A stretch of DNA of 64,000 nt, taken from the NCBI GenBank assembly GCA_038148895.1, contig JBBVGQ010000001.1, one strand, 5' to 3'. Shown one piece after another: positions 17,207 through 25,700 of the stretch. Position 1 is the stretch's first letter, and every line of letters starts with the position of its first letter. The stretch comes from Tamlana sp038148895 (GTDB lineage Bacteria; Bacteroidota; Bacteroidia; Flavobacteriales; Flavobacteriaceae). The notes below the pieces were generated by a model. That model ran no database searches, was not told the DNA's origin, and saw only the letters and a program-made list of their open reading frames with translations. A program made the translations under genes and the position numbers.

Positions 17207-17800
17207 ATGAGCAAGAAAGAATCAACATTCTTAAATATGACCGTGTCTCTTTTATTGATTACACTCATATCTGGTTTTGCACTTGGGTTTGTAAACGATT
17301 TAACCATTGAACCTAAAGCCAAAGCCAAACTAGAAAAAAAGATAAACGCCATAAAACAGGTGTTACCCGAGTTTAACAGCAACCCTGTTGAAGACCTAAT
17401 AAAAGTGAAACTGGAAACCGCAACAGATAGCATTGAAGTTTATCCCGCCTTTAGCAATGGGGAATTTGTCGGGGCTGCAGTAACTGGTTTTTCCGAAAAA
17501 GGGTTTAGCGGACTTGTTAAAATTATGGTTGGCTTTAATCCCGACGGTTCCATTAAAAATATTGCAGTTTTAGAGCAGAAAGAAACCCCAGGCTTGGGCA
17601 CAAAAATGAAAGACGAGAGTTTTTTACAGCAATTTAGAGACAAAAATCCGAAAGCTTATAGCCTAAAAGTTAAAAAAGACGGAGGTGACGTTGATGCTCT
17701 AACAGGCGCAACCATAAGCTCAAGAGCCTTTACTGAGGCTACAGAAATGGCTTATGAGGTGTTTATAAAAAACCTAGATTCAATCAATAAATCCGAATAG
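17207..17800 (+). CDS. rnfG: Electron transport complex subunit RnfG
   Basis: Periplasmic-facing flavoprotein subunit. One N-terminal membrane helix (residues ~11-30) is followed by an FMN-binding domain with the covalent attachment motif DALTGATISS near residue 164 and ETPGLGTKM near 125. 197 residues, normal length. ATG lies 2 bp after the rnfD stop. Confidence 0.95.
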   Translation: MSKKESTFLNMTVSLLLITLISGFALGFVNDLTIEPKAKAKLEKKINAIKQVLPEFNSNPVEDLIKVKLETATDSIEVYPAFSNGEFVGAAVTGFSEKGFSGLVKIMVGFNPDGSIKNIAVLEQKETPGLGTKMKDESFLQQFRDKNPKAYSLKVKKDGGDVDALTGATISSRAFTEATEMAYEVFIKNLDSINKSE

Positions 17801-17805
17801 CAGCT

Positions 17806-18411
17806 ATGGCAAACGATATAAATCAAAAACAGAATTTCCTAAAAGGCATAATCAAAGAGAATCCTATTTTCGTGATGCTCTTGGGTATGTGTCCTACTTT
17901 GGGTGTAACCTCATCGGCGTTTAATGGTTTGGGCATGGGCGTTGCCACGTTGTTTGTGCTTTTAATGTCGAACATTGTGGTGTCCTTGGTAAAAAAACAA
18001 ATTCCGAGTAAGGTCCGTATCCCTGCGTTCATCATCATTATTGCATCTTTTGTTACCATAGTTGAAATGATTTTGGAAGCCTTTATTCCATTTCTTTATG
18101 AACAACTTGGGATATTCATTCCGTTAATTGTGGTTAACTGTTTAATATTGGGTAGAGCTGAAGCTTTTGCATCAAAAAACAATTTAATTTCTTCGGTTTT
18201 GGATGCTTTGGGTATGGGTCTTGGTTTTGTTTTGGCGCTTACAGTTTTAGGTGCGGTTCGCGAAATATTTGGTAACGGGAGTTTGTTTGGCTTATCGTTT
18301 GTTCCAGAAAACGCAAACACTTTTATACTTTTCATTTTACCACCAGGTGCATTTATTGCATTGGCTTACTTAACTGTTGTTTTTAACAGACTAACATCTA
18401 AAACTGCTTAA
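17806..18411 (+). CDS. rnfE: Electron transport complex subunit RnfE
   Basis: Six-helix membrane subunit homologous to RnfA. The LGMCPTLGVTSSAFNGLGMG motif near residue 25 and VVNCLILGRAEAFAS near 105 carry the two conserved cysteines that, with those of RnfA, hold a membrane-buried [2Fe-2S] cluster in characterised Rnf/Nqr complexes. It lies between rnfG and rnfA with spacers under 6 bp. Confidence 0.95.
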   Translation: MANDINQKQNFLKGIIKENPIFVMLLGMCPTLGVTSSAFNGLGMGVATLFVLLMSNIVVSLVKKQIPSKVRIPAFIIIIASFVTIVEMILEAFIPFLYEQLGIFIPLIVVNCLILGRAEAFASKNNLISSVLDALGMGLGFVLALTVLGAVREIFGNGSLFGLSFVPENANTFILFILPPGAFIALAYLTVVFNRLTSKTA

Positions 18412-18413
18412 AC

Positions 18414-18989
18414 ATGGACTACTTAATCATACTCATAGCAGCCGTTTTTGTAAACAATATTGTTTTATCGCAATTCTTGGGAATCTGTCCTTTTTTAGGT
18501 GTTTCCAATAAGGTTTCAACTTCCATAGGTATGTCTGGAGCTGTTTTATTTGTTATGACGATTGCCACAACGGTTACGTATTTATTACATGAATACGTTT
18601 TAATCCCTAGCGGATTGAATTACCTAAGAACCATAACATTTATTTTAGTGATTGCGGCATTAGTGCAAATGGTTGAAATCATTTTAAAGAAAGTAAGTCC
18701 TGCGCTATATCAGGCATTAGGTGTTTTTCTACCTTTAATTACCACAAACTGTGCGGTTTTGGGTGTTGCCATTTTAGCATTAGGATTAGAAGATAGTAGT
18801 TTGTTAAAAGCTGTTTTCTTTGCCATTTCTAACTCTTTAGGCTTTGGATTGGCTTTGATTGTTTTTGCAAGTATTAGAGAACAATTGGAGCTTGCCAATA
18901 TTCCTGAAGGCATGAAAGGTGTGCCTATTAATTTATTGGTGGCCGGCCTTTTATCTTTAGCATTTTTAGGATTTACCGCTTTGGTATAA
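18414..18989 (+). CDS. rnfA: Electron transport complex subunit RnfA
   Basis: Membrane subunit, 191 residues, six predicted helices. FLGICPFLGVSNKV near residue 22 and TTNCAVLGVAI near 104 contain the paired conserved cysteines matching those of RnfE. It is the last gene of the operon rseC-rnfBCDGEA and is followed by an intrinsic terminator. The gene order B-C-D-G-E-A differs from the enterobacterial A-B-C-D-G-E order. Confidence 0.95.
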   Translation: MDYLIILIAAVFVNNIVLSQFLGICPFLGVSNKVSTSIGMSGAVLFVMTIATTVTYLLHEYVLIPSGLNYLRTITFILVIAALVQMVEIILKKVSPALYQALGVFLPLITTNCAVLGVAILALGLEDSSLLKAVFFAISNSLGFGLALIVFASIREQLELANIPEGMKGVPINLLVAGLLSLAFLGFTALV

Positions 18990-19012
18990 ATCCAGTTTAT
19001 AACACTTCAATA

Positions 19013-19054
19013 AAAAATGCCTTTTTCGCATCGTTGAAAAAGGCATTTTTAATT
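19013..19054. terminator. Terminator between rnfA and korB (bidirectional)
   Basis: AAAAATGCCTTTTTC (19013-19027) pairs with GAAAAAGGCATTTTT (19036-19050) around an 8-nt loop. A- and T-rich flanks allow it to act for the rnf operon and for the convergent korAB operon. Confidence 0.9.
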
Positions 19055-19073
19055 TGAGCTAGTCACTTCTAAA

Positions 19074-20087
19074 TTAATTTACTTGATATATTTCTCCTGA
19101 AAAAAACAGGTCGTCAGTTTGTGCAAATTTTGAACGCGATTTCACCTCTTTTGTTAGTGCATCTTCTCGTTCTTCTAAGGTTACATCATCAAAACTTCTA
19201 ATAATTCCAGTTACCAATGGGTATTTTAATCGAACCAACATTTGGTGCATGGTTGGGTCTTCATCTTTGGCATTATGCACCAAAATATCGTCTTCTGTCA
19301 CGCCATTTTCACCAATGGTCACCGTTTCCAATTTCAACCCATTTAACACTAAACCCTTATTTCTGTCTTTTCCAAAAATCATTGGTTTCCCATGTTCAAC
19401 AAACAACTGCTTATCTTCCCTCACGTTTTTATCAGTGAATTGTGTATAGCATCCATCATTAAAAATCACACAATTTTGTAATATTTCAACCAAAGAAGTT
19501 CCATTAAACTTTTCGGCTTCAATAAAAATCTCTGTCATTTCCTTTGGTGTATTTCCACCTATTCTAGCAAAAAATCTTGCTTGGGCACCAATGGCCAATT
19601 CACCAGGTTGGAACGGAGGCTGCGTATTGCCATAAGGTGAGGATTTTGTTTTCTGCCCAACAAGAGATGTTGGTGAAAATTGTCCTTTGGTCAATCCATA
19701 TATTTCATTATTGAACAATATGATGTTTAAATCAATATTTCGACGCAAAACATGAATGAAATGGTTACCGCCAATGGCCATAGAATCCCCATCGCCAGTA
19801 ATAACCCAAACGCTCAGGTTTGGATTTGCCAGTTTAACGCCAGTTGCAATAGCAGGAGCCCTACCATGAATGCCATGCATGCCATAAGTATCCATATAAT
19901 ATGGAAAACGTGATGAACACCCAATACCAGATATAAAAACAACATCTTCCTTTTTTACGCCCATTTCTGGAAGCGCCTTTTGCACGGAGCGTAAAACAAC
20001 ATAATCATCGCAACCAGGGCACCATCTTACTTCTTGGTCACTGGCAAAATCCTTAAACGTATAGTTTCTTTCAGCAGTTGTTTCCAT
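19074..20087 (-). CDS. korB: 2-oxoacid:ferredoxin oxidoreductase, beta subunit
   Basis: TPP- and Fe-S-binding subunit that, with the alpha subunit, oxidatively decarboxylates a 2-oxoacid, most likely 2-oxoglutarate, and reduces ferredoxin. WCPGCDDYV near residue 22 and GIGCSS near 55 supply cluster cysteines; the TPP motif GDGDSMAIGGNH is near 105 with NNEIYGLTKGQ after it. Starts 2 bp after the upstream korA stop. Whether the substrate is 2-oxoglutarate or a branched-chain oxoacid is inferred from subunit architecture only. Confidence 0.92.
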   Translation of the reverse strand: METTAERNYTFKDFASDQEVRWCPGCDDYVVLRSVQKALPEMGVKKEDVVFISGIGCSSRFPYYMDTYGMHGIHGRAPAIATGVKLANPNLSVWVITGDGDSMAIGGNHFIHVLRRNIDLNIILFNNEIYGLTKGQFSPTSLVGQKTKSSPYGNTQPPFQPGELAIGAQARFFARIGGNTPKEMTEIFIEAEKFNGTSLVEILQNCVIFNDGCYTQFTDKNVREDKQLFVEHGKPMIFGKDRNKGLVLNGLKLETVTIGENGVTEDDILVHNAKDEDPTMHQMLVRLKYPLVTGIIRSFDDVTLEEREDALTKEVKSRSKFAQTDDLFFSGEIYQVN

Positions 20088-20089
20088 AG

Positions 20090-21958
20090 TTACTTTAATA
20101 ATTTTTTGAATTCATCAATCAACTCGCTATTTCCAAAAGGCAATCCTTGTATTTTGTTGTATTGCAACAATCCGCAGATGTTAAAATTCATTTTCAAAAT
20201 ATTTACAAATTGCCCGTTGTTTAATTCACAAACCACAATCTTCCTGAAGCTTTTAAGCACCTTTTCGGTGTTTTTAGGTAATGGGTTTATGTAGCTAAAA
20301 TGTGCAAAACCTATATTTTTATGGCCTTCCATATTTAACTGTTTTACTGCAGAATGTAGGCTGCCATATGTTCCACCCCAACCTACTACAAGTAAGTCGC
20401 CAGACTCTGCGAATTCGGGCACTAAATCGGGAATGTAGTTTTGTACACGTTTAATTTTAGCGGCCCTAATTTTGGTCATGGCTTCATGGTTTTCAGGAAC
20501 ATGCGACACGTTACCAGTTATTTGGTCTTTTTCCAAGCCACCAATTCTGTGCTCCAAACCAAACGTTCCGGGAACAGCCCAATTACGCGCCAAGGTTTCC
20601 ATATTTCTATCATAAGGATGCCAATTTTCCCTAAGTTCCGTAACCTTGTTGTTTTTAATTTCGGGCATTTCTACAACACGTTTTATTCTCCAAGGTTCCG
20701 AACCATTGGCAATATATCCGTCTGTTAACAGAATAACGGGTGTCATATGCTCTAAAGCAAGCTTCGCAGCTTGATAGGCATAATTAAAGCAGCCCGAAGG
20801 TGTATCGGCGGCCAAAACGATAACGGGGCTATCACCATTTCTACCATACATGGCCTGCATTAAATCAGACTGCTCGGTTTTGGTTGGCAAACCCGTTGAG
20901 GGACCACCACGTTGTACATTTACAATAACTAAGGGTAACTCCAACATCATGGCCAAACCCAAAGCTTCACTTTTCAGGGCTAAACCTGGACCTGAAGTAG
21001 TTGTAATGGCCAAATCTCCAGCAAATGCAGCACCGATTGCAGAGGTTACACCCGCAATTTCATCTTCCGCCTGAAATGCTTTAACTCCAAAATGCTTGTG
21101 CTTGACCAGTTCGTGTAAAATATCCGTCGCCGGAGTGATTGGGTAAGAACCCAAAAACAATTCCAATCCAGATTTTTCAGCGGCTGCAAGAAATCCCCAA
21201 GCCGTAGCTGTATTTCCGGCAATAATTCGGTAAACACCAGAATCCATTTTGGCAGGTGAAATAGCATATGCGTTAGGAATTAGCTCTAACGTTTCGGCAT
21301 AATAAAATCCGGCATTAAGAACTTTGGTATTGGCGTCAATCAAATTTGGTTTTGATGCAAATTTCTTCTCAAAAAAATCAATAGTATGTTCTGGTGAACG
21401 ATCATACATCCAATACACAATTCCCAATGCAAACATGTTTTTGCTTCGGGCAATACTTTTATTATCTAAATCTTCAACATCCTTCAAAGCCTCTTTGGTC
21501 AATGAAGACATTGGTACTTCAATAATTCTATAGTTAGCCAAGCTACCATCTCTAAGTGGATTGGTGATATACTGCGCTTTTTCTAAATTCTTTTTGGTAA
21601 AGGAATCTGTATCTACTATAATGGTATGTCCCGGTTTTACCGAATACAAATTGGTCTTTAAACCCGCTGGGTTCATGGCAACCAATAAGTCTACATCGTC
21701 TCCGGGTGTACTGATTTCAACACTACCTATGTGGACCTGAAATCCTGAAACTCCATATAAACTTCCTTGTGGCGCACGTATTTCCGAAGGGTAATTTGGA
21801 AATGTAGCAACGTCATTCCCAAACATAGCCGATGTATCTGAAAACTGCGTACCCGTTAACTGCATACCATCTCCAGAATCACCAACAAATCTTATCACAA
21901 CGGCATCCAGAACTTCGTGCTGTATCTTTTTGGTCTGCCTCGTTTTATTAGCTATCAT
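20090..21958 (-). CDS. korA: 2-oxoacid:acceptor oxidoreductase, alpha subunit (gamma-alpha fusion)
   Basis: 622 residues. The first ~190 residues form the gamma domain (VIRFVGDSGDGMQLTGTQF, then PNYPSEIRAPQGSLYG), fused to the pyrimidine-binding alpha domain (LELFLGSYPITPATDILHEL near 268; TTSGPGLALKSEALGLAMM near 320). This gamma-alpha fusion with a separate short beta subunit is the standard two-subunit KOR/OGOR arrangement. It is divergent from the dicluster ferredoxin gene, with 135 bp between the start codons and one shared near-palindromic site. Confidence 0.93.
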   Translation of the reverse strand: MIANKTRQTKKIQHEVLDAVVIRFVGDSGDGMQLTGTQFSDTSAMFGNDVATFPNYPSEIRAPQGSLYGVSGFQVHIGSVEISTPGDDVDLLVAMNPAGLKTNLYSVKPGHTIIVDTDSFTKKNLEKAQYITNPLRDGSLANYRIIEVPMSSLTKEALKDVEDLDNKSIARSKNMFALGIVYWMYDRSPEHTIDFFEKKFASKPNLIDANTKVLNAGFYYAETLELIPNAYAISPAKMDSGVYRIIAGNTATAWGFLAAAEKSGLELFLGSYPITPATDILHELVKHKHFGVKAFQAEDEIAGVTSAIGAAFAGDLAITTTSGPGLALKSEALGLAMMLELPLVIVNVQRGGPSTGLPTKTEQSDLMQAMYGRNGDSPVIVLAADTPSGCFNYAYQAAKLALEHMTPVILLTDGYIANGSEPWRIKRVVEMPEIKNNKVTELRENWHPYDRNMETLARNWAVPGTFGLEHRIGGLEKDQITGNVSHVPENHEAMTKIRAAKIKRVQNYIPDLVPEFAESGDLLVVGWGGTYGSLHSAVKQLNMEGHKNIGFAHFSYINPLPKNTEKVLKSFRKIVVCELNNGQFVNILKMNFNICGLLQYNKIQGLPFGNSELIDEFKKLLK

Positions 21959-21998
21959 AACAAATCAATTTAAAAAATTAAATACTCTGCACTGTAAT

Positions 21999-22006
21999 CA
22001 AATTTA
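21999..22006 (-). promoter_or_regulatory. -7 promoter element (TAAATTTG) of korAB
   Basis: Minus-strand match to TAnnTTTG, 41 bp upstream of the korA start. The shared near-palindrome at 22030-22043 lies 23 bp upstream of it, almost the same geometry as on the ferredoxin side (21 bp). Confidence 0.5.
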
Positions 22007-22029
22007 ATTTTCATTTTTTGAATTAAAGG

Positions 22030-22072
22030 TGACAAAAGTCATATTAATGCTTAGAGATAGAAATTACTTTTA
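22030..22072 (+). promoter_or_regulatory. Candidate activator-dependent promoter of the dicluster ferredoxin (and korAB)
   Basis: TGACAAAAGTCATA (22030-22043) contains the perfect palindrome TGAC-AAAA-GTCA. The -7-like TACTTTTA (22065-22072) follows after 21 bp. Identical spacing is seen before rseC and nifJ. The start codon is 21 bp downstream of the -7 element, so the leader is short. Confidence 0.6.
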
Positions 22073-22093
22073 CTTCTCTAAACAAAATGAATT

Positions 22094-22444
22094 ATGGCAA
22101 TTATTATAACAGACGAATGCATTAACTGTGATGCCTGTATTGTGGAGTGTCCCAATAATGCAATTTATGAGCCCGCTCAAGAATGGGCTTATGCAGATGA
22201 AACAGCTTTAAGTGGCACTGTAACTTCCCTTAGTGGTGATGAAATTGATGCCGATGAAATGAATGAACCAATTTCTGAGGAGTTCTATTATATCGTACCC
22301 GAGAAATGTACCGAGTGCAAAGGTTTCCACGACGAACCGCAATGTGCATCAGTTTGCCCAGTGGATTGTTGCATCCCTGATGAAAACCACGTTGAAACAG
22401 AAGAAGTCTTGCTGGCTAAAAAAGCTTGGTTACACGCAGAGTAA
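22094..22444 (+). CDS. Dicluster [4Fe-4S] ferredoxin
   Basis: 116-residue ferredoxin. The first half-cluster motif is CINCDACIVECP at residues ~9-20 and the second is CTECKGFHDEPQCASVCP, with an 8-residue insertion between the Cys pairs. A 45-residue acidic insertion (GDEIDADEMNEPISEE) separates the two domains. This form is typical for Bacteroidota and is the likely low-potential carrier between KOR/PFOR and Rnf, as the genomic position also suggests. Divergent from korAB; followed by a strong terminator. Confidence 0.93.
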   Translation: MAIIITDECINCDACIVECPNNAIYEPAQEWAYADETALSGTVTSLSGDEIDADEMNEPISEEFYYIVPEKCTECKGFHDEPQCASVCPVDCCIPDENHVETEEVLLAKKAWLHAE

Positions 22445-22530
22445 CCCAAACTAAACTATATTTAATTTTTTGTTTTTCTTTTGCGGCAAAGTTTATAACG
22501 TTCAACAAACCAATAAATTAGCCGTTTTGA

Positions 22531-22570
22531 AAATGAGGATATCCTATTTATTTGATATCCTCATTTTTTT
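22531..22570 (+). terminator. Terminator of the dicluster ferredoxin gene
   Basis: AAATGAGGATATC (22531-22543) and GATATCCTCATTT (22554-22566) form a perfect 13-bp stem with a 10-nt loop, followed by T-run. Confidence 0.9.
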
Positions 22571-22597
22571 TAATCCTCTTTCTCTTTTTCAATTACA

Positions 22598-22640
22598 TGA
22601 CAAAAATCATAGTCTGTCCGTCATTCAAATTTTAATTTTA
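22598..22640 (+). promoter_or_regulatory. Candidate activator-dependent promoter of nifJ
   Basis: TGACAAAAATCATA (22598-22611) differs by one base from the site before the ferredoxin gene. After 21 bp comes TAATTTTA (22633-22640), a -7-like element. No TTTG -33 box is in between. It predicts a long (~130 nt) nifJ leader. Confidence 0.55.
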
Positions 22641-22778
22641 AGGGATTTATTTTAGGCCTCAAGGGTTTTGGTTCGATTCATAAGAAATCTTGTAGGGTCT
22701 GTACATTTTTGAAATTTTGCACCTGAAATTTTCTATGACTTTGGTGCAGGTTTCGGTTCATTTAAATAAGACATAATT

Positions 22779-25700
22779 ATGAAAAAATTTCCAAAATTAA
22801 TTTGTGATGCAAACGAGGCTGTTGCAAGGGTTGCCCATAAGACCAATGAAGTCTGCGCCATATACCCCATAACGCCGGCATCGCCAATGGGCGAACACGT
22901 AGACGTATATAGCTCAAAAGGACAGAAAAACATTTGGGGCAACATCCCAAGAATTGTTGAAATGCAAAGTGAAGGCGGTGCCTCTGGAGCGGTGCATGGC
23001 TCTTTGCAAGCAGGTGCTTTAACCACCACGTTTACAGCCTCGCAAGGCTTGCTGCTCATGATTCCGAACATGTACAAAATAGCTGGAGAGCTTCTTCCTT
23101 CTGTAATACATGTGGCGGCCAGAACAATTGCAACCCATGCTTTATCCATTTTTGGTGACCATTCTGATGTTATGGCGGCTAGGCAAACAGGGTTTGCTAT
23201 GTTGTTTGGTGGTTCCGTACAAGAAGCTCAAGATTTTGCTCTTATTTCGCAAGTAGCAACCTTAAAATCTAGAGTGCCTTTCATGAATATTTTTGACGGG
23301 TTTAGAACATCTCATGAAATATCTAAGATAGATAGCATCACAGACGACATCATAAAAGACATGATGCCCGAAGACAAAATTTTAGAACACAAAAAACGTT
23401 CGTTAGACCCAGACCATCCAGTTGTAAGGGGTACGTCACAAAATCCGGATGTATTCTTCCAAGCTCGTGAAGCGGCCAATCTTTACTATGAAAAAGTTCC
23501 TGGCATTGTTGAAAAAACAATGAATGAGTTCTACAATCATACCGGCAGAAAGTACGGGCTATTTGATTATGTAGGTCATCCAGAAGCAGAAAAAGTTATA
23601 ATTATAATGGGTTCTGGTCAAGGTCCAGTAATGGAAGCTGTGGACACCATGGTTAAAAACGGTGAAAAAGTTGGCGCTATAATAGTTCGCTTATTCAGAC
23701 CATTCTCCATCAGCCATTTCGTGAATGTTCTACCAGAAACCGTGAAAAAAGTTGCCGTTTTAGACAGAACTAAAGAAGCTGGTAGTTTAGGCGAACCTCT
23801 TTATCTAGATGTTGTGACCGCCTTTACCGAGAGTGAACGTGACATGCCAAAAATCATTGGTGGTCGTTACGGCTTATCTTCAAAAGAGTTTGACCCAGCC
23901 ATGGTAAAAGCCATTTTCGATGAGCTTAGTAAAGACAAACCTAAAAACCATTTCACTATTGGCATTAATGATGACGTGTCATATACCAGTTTAGAGATTG
24001 GCGAAACACTTAAAACAGTCAAGAACACCTTTAACTGTATGTTCTTTGGACTAGGTTCCGATGGTACTGTTGGTGCCAATAAAAACTCCATCAAAATTAT
24101 TGGAGAAACCACAGATAATTACGTTCAAGGTTATTTTGTTTACGACTCCAAAAAAGCGGGTGCACAAACGGTATCCCACTTACGCTTTGGGCCAGACCCT
24201 ATCTATTCTACATATTTAATCCATAAAGCTGATTTTGTTGCATGCCATCAATTCAATTTTATAGAAAAGTATGATATCCTGGATCATGTTAAAAAAGGTG
24301 GAACGTTCCTATTGAACTCCCCTTACGACAAAGATGAAATTTGGGAAAAATTACCAAAATTGATGCAAGAAGAAATCATCAAGAATGAATTGGAGTTTTA
24401 TGTGATTGATGCATCTAAAGTAGCACATGAAGCCAAATTAGGTAAACGTACAAATACCGTATTACAAACATGTTTCTTTGCTATTTCTGGAGTACTTCCA
24501 AAAGATGAAGCTATTCAAAAAATTAAAGAAGCCATTGTAAAATCTTATTCTAAAAAAGGCGATAAGGTGGTACAAATGAACTTTAATGCAGTGGACAAAT
24601 CATTGGAAAATCTTCAAAAAGTAGAATATCCTAAACAAATTACAAGCCATGAGGAATTAAAACCAATGATGACCGGAACGGAAGATCCGTTTGTTAAAGA
24701 AGTTTTAGGTAAAATTCTAGCTGGTAAAGGTGATGAATTACCTGTAAGTGCATTCACCGTAGATGGCACATTCCCAACAGGAACGACGCAATATGAAAAA
24801 CGTGGTATTGCAGATTTTGTACCAGTTTGGGATGGCGAAGACCTTTGTACGCAGTGTAATAAGTGTGTGGCTATTTGTCCGCACGCAGCCATTAGAGCCA
24901 AAGTGGTTTCCAATGATGAATTGGCTGACAGACCAGAATCATTGAAAACAGTGGCAGCGATAGGTAGACCTTTTAATAAAGAAACTGAATCTTATGTATT
25001 GCAAGTGTCGCCTCAAGACTGTACAGGATGCGATTTGTGCGTAGCCGTTTGTCCAGCTGTAAGTAAAGAAGACCCCGACTTTAAAGCTATAAACATGCAT
25101 AGTAAATTGGATGTTGAAGCTGTTGAAAACAAAAACTGGGATTACTTTGTAAATCTTCCAGATTACAACAGAACCGAATTACAAATCACCAATATTAAAG
25201 GCTCACAATTCCTTGAACCACTATTTGAGTTCTCTGGAGCATGTTCAGGTTGCGGTGAAACACCTTATATTAAAATGCTCACCCAATTATACGGTGATAG
25301 CATCATGATTGCCAATGCAACAGGATGTTCGTCAATTTACGGCGGTAATTTGCCAACAACACCTTACAAAACCAACAAATTTGGTAGAGGCCCAGCTTGG
25401 GCAAACTCATTATTTGAAGACAATGCCGAATTTGGGTTTGGTATGAAGTTGGCACTTACCAAAAAACAAGAAGTTTCAGTAAGTTTATTAAAATCTTTAG
25501 AAGCTGAAGTAGGCAAGGATTTGGTTGAAGCCATCCTTAACAATAAAGAAACTAATGAAGCCGAAAAAGCTGAGAATTTTAAAAATCTTGAAATCTTAAA
25601 AAACAAGTTAGCTTCAATAGACAAACCTGAAGCTAAAAAACTAGCGCAACTAACGGAGTACTTACGCAAAAAATCTGTTTGGATACTTGGTGGTGATGGT

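Larger units (their letters stand above)
22445..22778. other. 334-bp intergenic region between the ferredoxin gene and nifJ
   Basis: From left to right it holds the ferredoxin terminator (22531-22570), the TGACAAAAATCATA site with its -7 element (22598-22640), and a predicted ~130-nt nifJ leader. The leader contains two mutually exclusive short helices: TGCACC (22718-22723) with GGTGCA (22743-22748), or ACCTG (22721-22725) with CAGGT (22747-22751). I see no coding sequence with a plausible start and composition here. Confidence 0.6.

Noticed and set aside
20441..20728. Plus-strand open frame of 95 residues inside korA.
   Set aside because: Shadow of the coding strand; the korA protein is intact across the region.
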